A model generated the notes under the pieces. The model had not been told where the DNA came from, ran no database searches, and was given only the letters and a program-made list of their open reading frames with translations. 48,422 nucleotides of DNA from Sandaracinobacteroides sp041675905 (GTDB lineage Bacteria > Pseudomonadota > Alphaproteobacteria > Sphingomonadales > Sphingomonadaceae), in contig JBAYSX010000019.1 in the NCBI GenBank assembly GCA_041675905.1, positions 1 through 48,422 of the forward strand, written 5' to 3'. Shown piece by piece: positions 41,205 to 48,422 of the stretch. The translations under genes and the position numbers were made by a program. Every line of letters starts with the position of its first letter. Position 1 is the stretch's first letter.

Positions 41205-42654
41205 CCAGCGGCCCATCCAGCTTCAGCACCAGTTCCGTATTCGTGCGCTTCACGCGGGTGCCCTCCAGCAAAACGGTCGATCCGCCGGCCAGGCGCTGAC
41301 CGAAGCGCACGCCAAGCCCCCAGTGCATCGCCTGCTCGAAGCGATGCGGCGGGGCCAGGCGTTGCAGCCGTTGCGTTTCCGGCCCCGGCGCGCTGCCACC
41401 GTTCACCACAAACAGCGTCATCGCCAGCATCGCCCGTTCGGCGGCGTCTATGCCCACCCAATTGCCATGCAGCGCCAGATACAGGCCGTCTTCGGCGCGC
41501 ATGTCCGGATGTGCGCGCCATGTGGTATCGGCGAGCAGGCAGGCCGCATGTCGTATACGGCGCTGGGCTGCCGGTTCGCCGGGAAAAAGCTGGTCGGTGA
41601 AAGCCAGCAGCGCGTCACCGATTTCGGGATCGCTGCCATCGGAAAACCGGCCCGACCGCATCGCTTCGTCCCGCGCATTGGCCAGCAGAGGATCTTGCCG
41701 CTGCACCGGCTCCGGCAAGTCGCTGTATAACAGCCCTTCCCTTAGTCCGTAAGACGACATGATAATCCCGCTACTGTCCAGCCGTTTCGTTACCGCCTTC
41801 AGCAGCGCGACCGCGCCTGGCAATTGTGGTCCGCGCGCGGTGGGGATAGACTGTATCTGTTTCAGCGCCTTGGGCGAGATATGCGCGAGCGTCCGCGCCA
41901 GGCGCGGCAATGTATCCACGCGCATATTATATTGGTGAATAACGGGCAGCGGCCAGTCGTTCAGGTGCATATGCAAATGCGCCAGCGCCCGCCAGCTTCC
42001 GCCAACCGCATAGAGAGGCTTGCCCGCGCCCAGCCCCGCCCATTCCACTGCTTCCAGCGCGCGGTCGAGATTGCGGGCGAAGGATTGCGGCGACGCTTTC
42101 CGCTGCGCATCAAGGCGCAAGGACCCCAGCGGCAGGGACATGCGCTCATGCACCTCGCCACCGGCCACCCGCGCCAGTTCGAGCGAACCGCCGCCCAGGT
42201 CGCCGACAATGCCATCTGCGTCGGGAATGGCGGCAATCACGCCCAGCGCCGCGCAAAGCCCTTCGGTCTGGCCAGAGATGGTTTCGATGCCGATGCCCGT
42301 TTCCGCGCGGACCCGATCGACGAATGCTGGCCCATTTTTTGCCTCGCGCACCGCAGCGGTGCCCACGGCCCGCAGGGAATCGACCTGCATCGCCTCGCAC
42401 AACAGCGAAAAACGCGCGATGGCTGTCACCGCCATATCCATCGATCGTGCCGACAGGCAGCCATCAACCGCCAGCCCCTGACCGAGACCGGCCATCACCT
42501 TTTCATTGAACAGGATCGCTGGCGCGCGCGCCAGCCCCTTGTATACCACCAGCCGCACCGAGTTGGAGCCGATGTCGATGATGGCGGTGCGCGGCACACG
42601 CCGCCGGACAACCGCCGCTTTTCCTTCCGCAAGCCCCCCCTGGGCCATGGTCAT
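41098..42654 (-). CDS. ppx: Ppx/GppA-family phosphatase (exopolyphosphatase / pppGpp phosphohydrolase)
   Basis: The 518-residue product has the sugar-kinase-like Ppx/GppA fold: AIIDIGSNSVRLVVYK (phosphate-1 loop), AVGTAAVREAKNG, GIVGDLGGGSLELA (phosphate-2) and ALHGNWVGIDAAERAM in a C-terminal helical domain. It could hydrolyse polyphosphate or (p)ppGpp; sequence alone does not decide. The ATG at 42654 overlaps the alaS stop in ATGA, so it is coupled to alaS. The last 35 codons overlap the antisense end of rnd. Confidence 0.88.
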   Translation of the reverse strand: MTMAQGGLAEGKAAVVRRRVPRTAIIDIGSNSVRLVVYKGLARAPAILFNEKVMAGLGQGLAVDGCLSARSMDMAVTAIARFSLLCEAMQVDSLRAVGTAAVREAKNGPAFVDRVRAETGIGIETISGQTEGLCAALGVIAAIPDADGIVGDLGGGSLELARVAGGEVHERMSLPLGSLRLDAQRKASPQSFARNLDRALEAVEWAGLGAGKPLYAVGGSWRALAHLHMHLNDWPLPVIHQYNMRVDTLPRLARTLAHISPKALKQIQSIPTARGPQLPGAVALLKAVTKRLDSSGIIMSSYGLREGLLYSDLPEPVQRQDPLLANARDEAMRSGRFSDGSDPEIGDALLAFTDQLFPGEPAAQRRIRHAACLLADTTWRAHPDMRAEDGLYLALHGNWVGIDAAERAMLAMTLFVVNGGSAPGPETQRLQRLAPPHRFEQAMHWGLGVRFGQRLAGGSTVLLEGTRVKRTNTELVLKLDGPLASLYGDSARRRHRILAQVLGLEPALRVDGASTTAS

Positions 42655-45323
42655 GCGGCTATTCCCGTGGCTGCTGCCACTGCTTCGCGCACCGCCGCCA
42701 GCGCATCCTGGGCCGCCGCGCCATCCGGCCCGCCCGCCTGCGCCATGTCGGGCCGACCGCCGCCGCCCTGCCCGCCCAGCACCGCCGCTGCCGTGCGCAC
42801 CAGATCGACCGCCGAAAGATTGCCGGTCAGATCCCTGGTTACGCCAACGACTACCGATGCACGGCCTTCGTTCACCGCAATCACCACGGCGACGCCCGAA
42901 CCGACGCGCGCCCGCGCTTCGTCCACCAGGCCGCGCAAGGCTTTCGCTTCCACGCCCTCCAGCACCTGGCCCAGGAAGCCGATTTCACCGATCTTTTCCG
43001 GCGCAGCCGCCTGATCCGCCGCCGGACCTGCCAGCGCCAGCGCGCGTTTGGCATCCGCCAGTTCACGTTCCAGCCGCTTGACCATATCCGTTAGTGAAGC
43101 CACTCGCTCCGGTACGGCATCCGGGCGGATACGCAGGGTTCCGGCTGCGGTTTTCAGCAGCGCCTCCTGCTCCAGCAGATATTGCCGCGCCGCTTCGCCC
43201 GTCAGCGCCTCGATCCGCCGCACACCTGCCGCCACCGCCGATTCGGAAATGATGCGGAACAGCGCGATATCGCCGGTCGCCGACACATGGGTGCCGCCGC
43301 ACAATTCCACCGACCAGTTGCGACCCAGGTCATTCGCCGTCCCCATCGACAGCACACGGACTTCCTCGCCATATTTTTCACCGAACAGCGCCATCGCGCC
43401 GGCCTCGATCGCGGCTTCCGGCGTCATCAACCGCGTGGAAACCGGCTCATTGGCGCGAATCTCGCGGTTAACCAGCGTCTCGATTTGCGTGATTTCGTCA
43501 GCCCTCAGCGCTTTCGGATGCGAAAAGTCGAACCGCAACCGGTCTGCGGCGACCAGAGAGCCTTTCTGTGTGACGTGCTCGCCCAACACCTGTCGAAGCG
43601 CCGCGTGCAGCAAATGTGTGGCGGAATGGTTGGCGCGGATCGCGGAGCGCCGTTCGCTATCGACAATCTGGGTGACAGCTTCACCAACCCGGACTTCCCC
43701 GGATTCCACCACTCCGCGAAGGGCATGGAGCTTGCCCAGTGGCTTGGCCGTGTCGTCGATGCGGATGCGCAAGCCCTGCTCGCCTGTTACCACCCCGCTA
43801 TCGCCGACCTGCCCACCCGATTCAGCGTAAAAAGGCGTCTGGTTGACGAGCAGCGTAATCGCATCGCCTGCTTTGGCCGACTGCACTTCCACGCCATCGA
43901 CGATGAGGGCCGTTACCTGGCCTTGCGCCTCATGGGCGGCATAACCGATAAAATCCGTCGCCCCCAGCCGTTCGGCCAGATCGAACCACAGGCTATCTGT
44001 CGCGCTTGCTCCGCTGCCGGCCCAGGCGGCGCGGGCGCGGGCTTTCTGTTCGGCCATGGCGGCATCGAAACCGGCACGATCGACCCCGCGCCCTTCCGCC
44101 CGCAGCGCGTCTTCGGTCAGATCATAGGGAAAGCCATAGGTGTCATAGAGGCGAAACGCCACGTCGCCCGGCAGCACCGCGCCCGGCGCAAGGCCACCAG
44201 TCGCCTCCTCCAGCAGTTTTAACCCCTTGTCGAGCGTCTGCCGGAAACGGGATTCCTCCAGCTTCAGCGTTTCCTCGATCAGCGGCTGCGCGCGCGACAG
44301 TTCCGGCCATGCAGCACCCATGGTGGAAACGAGCACCTGCACCAGCCGGTGCATCAGCGGTTCCTTCGCGCCCAACAGATGCGCGTGGCGCATCGCCCGC
44401 CGCATGATCCGCCGCAACACATAGCCGCGCCCTTCATTCGCCGGCAGCACGCCATCGGCGACCAGAAAACCGGAAGCACGCAAATGATCGGCAATAATAC
44501 GATGGGATGCACGCGTTTCCGGCGCGTCCGTCGAGGTCCCGGTCAGCGCGCCGGATTCAGCGATCAACGCGCGGAAGATGTCCGTTTCAAAATTGTCGTG
44601 CGTGCCCTGCAATACGGCGGCGATACGCTCCAGCCCCATGCCGGTGTCGATGGACGGTCGCGGCAAATCGACCCGGCGGCCATCCGGCAACTGGTCGAAC
44701 TGCATAAATACCAGATTCCAGATTTCGACGAAGCGGTCGCCGTCTTCATCCGGCGATCCCGGCGGTCCGCCGCGGATATGCGCGCCATGATCGTAGAAAA
44801 TTTCCGAGCAGGGGCCGCATGGGCCGACATCACCCATCGACCAGAAATTATCGTTCGTGCTGATGCGGATAATCCGTTGTTCGGGCAGGCCGGAAATGCG
44901 TCGCCACAGATCAAAGGCTTCATCATCGGTGTGATAGACGGTAACGGTCAGCCTGTCGGCGGGAATTTCCCACGCGCGCGTCAGCAGATCCCAGGAAAGT
45001 TTGATCGCCTCTTCCTTGAAATAATCGCCGAAGGAAAAATTTCCCAGCATTTCAAAGAAAGTATGGTGGCGCGCCGTATAGCCGACATTGTCCAGATCAT
45101 TATGCTTGCCACCCGCGCGCACGCATTTTTGCGAGGATGCGGCTGTGGTATAGGGCCGCGTCTCAAGCCCGGTGAAGACATTTTTGAACGGCACCATCCC
45201 GGCGTTCACAAACATCAGCGTGGGATCATTTTGCGGCACCAGCGGCGCGGACGGAACCGCAACATGACCGGCGGCCTCAAAATGTTCGAGGAACGAGCGC
45301 CTGATGTCGTTGGTGGATGTCAT
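42651..45323 (-). CDS. alaS: Alanyl-tRNA synthetase
   Basis: The 890-residue enzyme has the aminoacylation core (SFLEHFEAAGH, LMFVNAGMVPFKN, PYTTAASSQKCVRAGGKHND), the editing domain with the zinc motifs HSATHLLH and CGGTHVSATGD, and the C-terminal C-Ala domain (ALAGPAADQAA, then the GGQGGGGRPDMAQAGG stretch). It charges tRNA-Ala and clears mischarged Ser and Gly. The ATG at 45323 gives MTSTNDIRRSFLEHF; the longer frame to 45491 enters the hsp20 regulatory region and is rejected. Its stop overlaps the ppx start by four bases. It is divergent from hsp20. Confidence 0.97.
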   Translation of the reverse strand: MTSTNDIRRSFLEHFEAAGHVAVPSAPLVPQNDPTLMFVNAGMVPFKNVFTGLETRPYTTAASSQKCVRAGGKHNDLDNVGYTARHHTFFEMLGNFSFGDYFKEEAIKLSWDLLTRAWEIPADRLTVTVYHTDDEAFDLWRRISGLPEQRIIRISTNDNFWSMGDVGPCGPCSEIFYDHGAHIRGGPPGSPDEDGDRFVEIWNLVFMQFDQLPDGRRVDLPRPSIDTGMGLERIAAVLQGTHDNFETDIFRALIAESGALTGTSTDAPETRASHRIIADHLRASGFLVADGVLPANEGRGYVLRRIMRRAMRHAHLLGAKEPLMHRLVQVLVSTMGAAWPELSRAQPLIEETLKLEESRFRQTLDKGLKLLEEATGGLAPGAVLPGDVAFRLYDTYGFPYDLTEDALRAEGRGVDRAGFDAAMAEQKARARAAWAGSGASATDSLWFDLAERLGATDFIGYAAHEAQGQVTALIVDGVEVQSAKAGDAITLLVNQTPFYAESGGQVGDSGVVTGEQGLRIRIDDTAKPLGKLHALRGVVESGEVRVGEAVTQIVDSERRSAIRANHSATHLLHAALRQVLGEHVTQKGSLVAADRLRFDFSHPKALRADEITQIETLVNREIRANEPVSTRLMTPEAAIEAGAMALFGEKYGEEVRVLSMGTANDLGRNWSVELCGGTHVSATGDIALFRIISESAVAAGVRRIEALTGEAARQYLLEQEALLKTAAGTLRIRPDAVPERVASLTDMVKRLERELADAKRALALAGPAADQAAAPEKIGEIGFLGQVLEGVEAKALRGLVDEARARVGSGVAVVIAVNEGRASVVVGVTRDLTGNLSAVDLVRTAAAVLGGQGGGGRPDMAQAGGPDGAAAQDALAAVREAVAAATGIAA

Positions 45324-45421
45324 TCCGTCTGCCTCAATCTTCCATCTCTGATGCATATACATCGGGATCGCCAAACAGGGCGAAAGCGCTGCCATACAGG
45401 GGTTGGCCTGTCTGCGGCAAT

Positions 45422-45450
45422 CTTGAAACGCAGTTCGCCCGGTCCCATAT
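45422..45450 (+). promoter_or_regulatory. RpoH (sigma-32) type heat-shock promoter of hsp20
   Basis: CTTGAA (45422-45427, in CTTGAAA) and TCCCATAT (45443-45450) with a 15-base spacer match the sigma-32 pattern CTTGAAA and CCCCATnT closely. The predicted start near 45457 gives a leader of about 90 bases that holds the thermometer. Confidence 0.75.
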
Positions 45451-45454
45451 TTTC

Positions 45455-45542
45455 TTCCGGGAAGGATCGCCGGAATCGGGGTCTTTTCCATTTTCGCCCG
45501 GCCTGTTGGCGGGTGTTACTATGTCATTGCTTTGAAAGGATG
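45455..45542 (+). promoter_or_regulatory. ROSE-type RNA thermometer in the hsp20 leader
   Basis: Three hairpins can be drawn. The first is TTCCGG (45455-45460) with CCGGAA (45470-45475). The second is CCCG-CC with GG-CGGG (45497-45513). The third, at the 3' end, is CATTGCTT (45525-45532) with AAGGATG (45536-45542). In the third, U28 pairs with G39 as a wobble, G29 is bulged, and C30, U31 and U32 pair with G38, A37 and A36. That is the UUGCU/AGGA duplex with a bulged G that defines ROSE elements. It hides the Shine-Dalgarno AAGGA until heat opens it. Confidence 0.8.
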
Positions 45543-45545
45543 AAC

Positions 45546-46016
45546 ATGCGCAGCACATTTGATTTTGCCCCCCTTCTCCGTTCGTCTGTCGGATTTGAAA
45601 ATCTTAATCGCCTCGTCGATTTTGCCTCCCGCGCATCCGATGGCGACAGCGCCTATCCGCCCTATAATATCGAAAAGCTCGATCAGGATCGTTACCGGAT
45701 CACCATGGCGGTCGCCGGATTCTCCGAAGCCGAACTGGACATTACGGTACAGGAAAATGCCCTCGTGATCTCTGGCAAGAGCGCGCCGGAAGCCAATGGC
45801 GAAGGCCGCAGCTTCCTGCACCGCGGCATTGCCCGCCGTGATTTCGAACGGCGCTTCCAGCTTGCCGATGTAATCAAGGTGGTCGGCGCGTCCTACGAAA
45901 ACGGGCTGCTCAACGTCGATCTCGTCCGCGAGATTCCCGAGCATAAAAAACCTCGCAAGATTGCCATCGGTTCCGCCGAACCGGCGAGCGTTGCGATCGA
46001 AGGCGACAAGGCCTGA
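45546..46016 (+). CDS. Small heat-shock protein, Hsp20/IbpA family
   Basis: The 156-residue protein is an ATP-independent holdase for aggregating proteins. It has a short N-terminal region (MRSTFDFAPLLRSSVGFENL), an alpha-crystallin domain (about 38-130, YRITMAVAGFSEAELDI, LVISGK, RRDFERRFQLADVI) and the family signature SYENGLLNVDL. An EIPEHKKPRKI tail follows. The ATG at 45546 is chosen because AGGA lies five bases upstream; the ATG at 45540 overlaps the Shine-Dalgarno. An extended open frame upstream on this strand is antisense to alaS and not coding. The heat-shock promoter and ROSE element fit its role, and a terminator follows. Confidence 0.93.
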   Translation: MRSTFDFAPLLRSSVGFENLNRLVDFASRASDGDSAYPPYNIEKLDQDRYRITMAVAGFSEAELDITVQENALVISGKSAPEANGEGRSFLHRGIARRDFERRFQLADVIKVVGASYENGLLNVDLVREIPEHKKPRKIAIGSAEPASVAIEGDKA

Positions 46017-46023
46017 GCAAACG

Positions 46024-46055
46024 GGGCCGGGAAATATCTCCCGGCCCTTTTCTTT
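46024..46055 (+). terminator. Intrinsic terminator of hsp20
   Basis: GGGCCGGGA (46024-46032), 6-base loop, TCCCGGCCC (46039-46047), then TTTTCTTTT. It points on the plus strand only, and its T-tract reaches the ntrX stop codon. Confidence 0.92.
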
Positions 46056-47440
46056 TATTCGTCTTCCCGTTCGGCATCGGTAATGCCCAGTGCCTTCAGT
46101 TTACGATGAAGCGCCGAGCGTTCCATGCCGATGAACGCCGCCGTGCGGCTGATATTCCCCGAGAAACGCCGGATTTGCCCGCGCAGATATTCGCGCTCAA
46201 ACGCCTCGCGCGCCTCGCGCAAGGGCGTCGCCATAATCGACCGCGATGTTTCTCCAGGCAGCAGTTTGGCAGATTCGGCGGTCAGTTCGGGCGGCAGATG
46301 ATCGAGTTCGATTGTATCTCCGGCGTGTGCCGGCATCATGATCAGCGTCCGCTCCATCACGTTACGCAGCTGGCGGACATTTCCCGGCCAATTATAGGAT
46401 TGCAGCGCCACCAGCGCGTCCTCCGATAAAACCGGCGTACGTATGCGCCGTTCGGTCGCCAGCCGGGCAAGGAAATATTCGGCCAGTTGGCCGATATCCT
46501 CGCGCCGTTCGGCCAGCGCCGGCACGCGCACCGGCACGACATTCAACCGGTAATAGAGATCTTCACGGAAACGCCCGGCGGCAATTTCCTCCGGCAGATC
46601 GCGGGACGTCGCCGAGACCAGCCGCACATCCACCTTTACCGAGCGGACGCCGCCGACGCGCTGGAACGTCTGGTCTGTCAGAACGCGCAAGATCTTGGCC
46701 TGGGTGGTCAACGGCATGTCCGCGACTTCATCGAGGAACAGGGTGCCGCCATCCGCCACTTCCAGCAGACCGGGGCGCACAAGATCGCCGCCATGCTCTT
46801 CCCCGAACAGTTCCGCTTCCATCCGTTCGGGAGCCATGCGCGCCGCCGCCACCACCACAAACGGACGTTCCGCCCGTGTGGACCAGCGGTGCAACAGCCG
46901 CGCCGCCACTTCCTTGCCGCTGCCCGCCGGTCCCTGGATCAGCACACGGCTGCCCGTCGCCCCCACCCGCTTGATCGTCGCACGCACGGTACTGATCGTG
47001 TGACTGCTGCCGGTCAATTCGCTTTCAATTCCGGCCAATGATCGCAATTCATCGACTTCGCGGCGCAAGCGTTCTGTTTCGGTGGCGCGATCGACCGCCA
47101 GCAACAGCTGATCCGCCTGAAACGGCTTTTCGATGAAATCTTCGGCGCCGCGCCGGATCGCCGCTACCGCCGTATCCAGATTGCCATGGCCGGAAATGAT
47201 CAGCACCGGCAGGGTCGGGTCGCGCTCCTTCACCGCGTCCAGCACTTCCAGCCCGTCCAGTTTCGACCCCTGCAGCCAGATATCCAGGATCAGCAATGCC
47301 GGCCGGCGTTCAGCGATGGCCGCGAAGGTTTCATCGCTGTTGGCGGCGGTGCGGGTGCGATAGCCCTCATCTTCCAGAACGCCGGCAATCAGCATGCGGA
47401 TATCGGCTTCATCATCAACGACAAGAATATCGAGAGACAT
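46055..47440 (-). CDS. ntrX: Response regulator NtrX, NtrC-type but without the GAFTGA loop
   Basis: The 461-residue protein has a receiver domain (1-120; phospho-acceptor Asp53 in LLILDIWL, conserved K105 in FIEKPF) and an AAA+ domain. The latter has Walker A GPAGSGKE at 170-177, Walker B GTLFLDEV at 232-239 and the arginine-rich sensor region (FREDLYYRLNVVPVRVPAL). A Fis-type helix-turn-helix closes it (NISRTAAFIGMERSALHRKL). The loop where NtrC has GAFTGA reads GEEHGGDLVRPG, so contact with sigma-54 is doubtful. The start at 47440 is one base past the ntrY stop (TGATATG). A longer frame upstream runs inside ntrY and is rejected. NtrX/NtrY control respiration, nitrogen or cell-envelope genes in other alphaproteobacteria. 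Confidence 0.94.
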   Translation of the reverse strand: MSLDILVVDDEADIRMLIAGVLEDEGYRTRTAANSDETFAAIAERRPALLILDIWLQGSKLDGLEVLDAVKERDPTLPVLIISGHGNLDTAVAAIRRGAEDFIEKPFQADQLLLAVDRATETERLRREVDELRSLAGIESELTGSSHTISTVRATIKRVGATGSRVLIQGPAGSGKEVAARLLHRWSTRAERPFVVVAAARMAPERMEAELFGEEHGGDLVRPGLLEVADGGTLFLDEVADMPLTTQAKILRVLTDQTFQRVGGVRSVKVDVRLVSATSRDLPEEIAAGRFREDLYYRLNVVPVRVPALAERREDIGQLAEYFLARLATERRIRTPVLSEDALVALQSYNWPGNVRQLRNVMERTLIMMPAHAGDTIELDHLPPELTAESAKLLPGETSRSIMATPLREAREAFEREYLRGQIRRFSGNISRTAAFIGMERSALHRKLKALGITDAEREDE

Positions 47441-47441
47441 A

Positions 47442-48422
47442 TCAGACCCGTTCGATTTCGGTGGGAGGGGGTGCGGACGCCAAAACGAGTCCGCGATTGA
47501 GGGCGAGATCGAAGTCCATGCGCGCCATTGCGCCGCCGCTTTCGCGGTTGACCAGCTCCAGGCGGCCATGGTGATCTTCCACGATCCGCTTGACGATGGC
47601 GAGGCCCAGACCGGTGCCGCGCGCCCGTGTGGTAACATAAGGCTCGAACAGCCGCTCCCGCAGTTCGGCGGGGATGCCGATGCCGGTGTCGCTGATGGTC
47701 AGACGCAAGCGCCCGCCGTCAATCCCGACGATGATCGCCACTTCATCCTGATCGGTGGGGCCGCCCGGCTTTTCATGGATGGATTCGGCGGCGTTCTTGA
47801 TCAGATTGGCAACGGCTTGCGCGATATGACGGCGATCACAAACAAACTCGGGCAGATCTTCTTCTACTTCCAGCCAGAAACGGATATCCGGATTGCCAAC
47901 CTCCGCCAGAAACACGGCCTGGCTGACAATTTCCCCTATATTCTCGGGGCGGAAGCCGGGGGCCGGCATCCGCGCGAAGGCTGAAAACTCATCAACCATG
48001 CGCCGCAAATCACCAACTTGCCGGATGATGGTCTCCGTCAACTGGTCGAAGGTTTCGCGCCCGTCGCCAATCTGTTTGCCAAAGCGGCGCTTCAGCCGCT
48101 CGGCAGATAATATGATCGGCGTCAGCGGATTCTTGATCTCATGCGCGATACGCCGCGCCACATCGGACCAGGCGGCGCGGCGCTGATCGGCAATTTGCTG
48201 GGTGATATCGTCGAACGTCAGGATATAGTTGCGTATCGGCCCGCTATCCGCCGTGAAGCGCACCGCAAGCGTTTGCGTTTCGCCGGAAAGCGTACGCCGG
48301 CTGATATCGGCCGCGGTCGTGCCGCCACCCCGCGCTGTATCGAACAGTTCGATGAATTCCGGCACCGCTTCCGCCAGTTGCCGCCCTGCAAGCCCGCCAT
48401 CACCGGCTTCCAGCAGCGAATC
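47442..48422 (-). CDS. ntrY: Sensor histidine kinase NtrY (C-terminal part; runs off the window)
   Basis: The frame is open to the last base of the window, so the N-terminal membrane and HAMP part lies outside. What is seen is the end of a PAS domain (NYILTFDDITQQIADQRRAAW), the HisKA helix with the phospho-accepting His in RRIAHEIKNPLTPI, and the HATPase domain with N-box AVANLIKNAAESI, G1 ISDTGIGIP and G2 ARGTGLGLAIVKRI. The stop codon precedes the ntrX start by one base. It should phosphorylate NtrX Asp53. Both genes are transcribed toward lower coordinates and converge on hsp20. Confidence 0.93.
   Translation of the reverse strand, partial: DSLLEAGDGGLAGRQLAEAVPEFIELFDTARGGGTTAADISRRTLSGETQTLAVRFTADSGPIRNYILTFDDITQQIADQRRAAWSDVARRIAHEIKNPLTPIILSAERLKRRFGKQIGDGRETFDQLTETIIRQVGDLRRMVDEFSAFARMPAPGFRPENIGEIVSQAVFLAEVGNPDIRFWLEVEEDLPEFVCDRRHIAQAVANLIKNAAESIHEKPGGPTDQDEVAIIVGIDGGRLRLTISDTGIGIPAELRERLFEPYVTTRARGTGLGLAIVKRIVEDHHGRLELVNRESGGAMARMDFDLALNRGLVLASAPPPTEIERV

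Noticed and set aside
44349..45545. In-frame upstream extension of hsp20
   Set aside because: It is antisense to alaS and crosses the heat-shock promoter and ROSE element; the true start at 45546 has its own Shine-Dalgarno.
1..48422. Mobile elements, CRISPR arrays, tRNA or rRNA genes
   Set aside because: No transposase, integrase, direct-repeat array or cloverleaf-like sequence was found in any gap; all long regions are explained by core genes.

Overview
The window is chromosomal core DNA of an alphaproteobacterium, most probably order Sphingomonadales (family Sphingomonadaceae). The reasons are moderately high GC with strong third-position GC, the gene orders rimP-nusA-ylxR-infB-rbfA and rpsB-tsf-pyrH-frr-uppS-cdsA-dxr-rseP-bamA-ompH-fabZ, the ntrY-ntrX pair, a short-form HisG, a TonB receptor beside a secreted amidohydrolase, and a PEP-CTERM protein. 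The lipid A genes lpxD, lpxA and lpxB are absent from the bamA-fabZ cluster, which fits sphingomonads, since these carry glycosphingolipids instead of LPS. No genus can be named from the sequence alone. I found no tRNA, rRNA, CRISPR array, prophage or insertion sequence.

Layout. 1-2.8 kb, minus strand: the start of a secreted Asn/Thr-rich protein (cut by the window edge), then hisD, hisG and a divergent QueD/PTPS-family protein. 3.0-9.3 kb, plus strand: rimP-nusA-ylxR-infB-rbfA (transcription elongation and translation initiation). 9.4-12.3 kb, minus: DUF423 membrane protein and mutS; then maeB on plus. 14.7-25.5 kb, minus: a long cluster transcribed from rpsB to fabZ that couples translation (S2, EF-Ts, RRF), UMP kinase, isoprenoid and undecaprenyl synthesis (dxr, uppS), phospholipid synthesis (cdsA), envelope proteolysis (rseP), outer-membrane assembly (bamA, ompH/skp) and fatty-acid synthesis (fabZ). 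25.6-29.4 kb, minus: a TonB-dependent receptor and amidohydrolase operon, the only clearly accessory metabolic unit. 29.5-31.4 kb: a possible small membrane protein, then psd-pssA (phosphatidylethanolamine synthesis). 31.4-33.6 kb, plus: ctaA (heme A), rplM-rpsI. 33.7-34.4 kb: pirin. 34.5-38.1 kb, plus: DsbD-family reductase, single-Cys redoxin and a PEP-CTERM protein. 38.1-45.3 kb: aspS (minus), rnd (plus), then alaS-ppx (minus). 45.4-46.0 kb: an Hsp20 gene with a heat-shock promoter and an RNA thermometer. 46.0 kb to the end: ntrX and the 3' part of ntrY.

Genes are tightly packed. Many neighbours overlap by 1 or 4 bases at the stop/start junction (hisG/hisD, ylxR/infB, infB/rbfA, mutS/DUF423, bamA/ompH, cdsA/dxr, psd/pssA, rplM/rpsI, alaS/ppx), which implies translational coupling. 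No gap without a gene exceeds about 300 bases, unless the small ORF at 29542 is rejected.

No obviously new multi-gene system was found. The most interesting signals are at RNA level: a textbook-like ROSE thermometer before hsp20, a 12-bp stem that covers the rplM ribosome binding site, and a long structured leader before rpsB. At protein level they are a QueD-like protein that seems to lack two catalytic residues, an NtrX without the GAFTGA loop, and a 9-base homopolymer in the signal-peptide codons of the TonB receptor.
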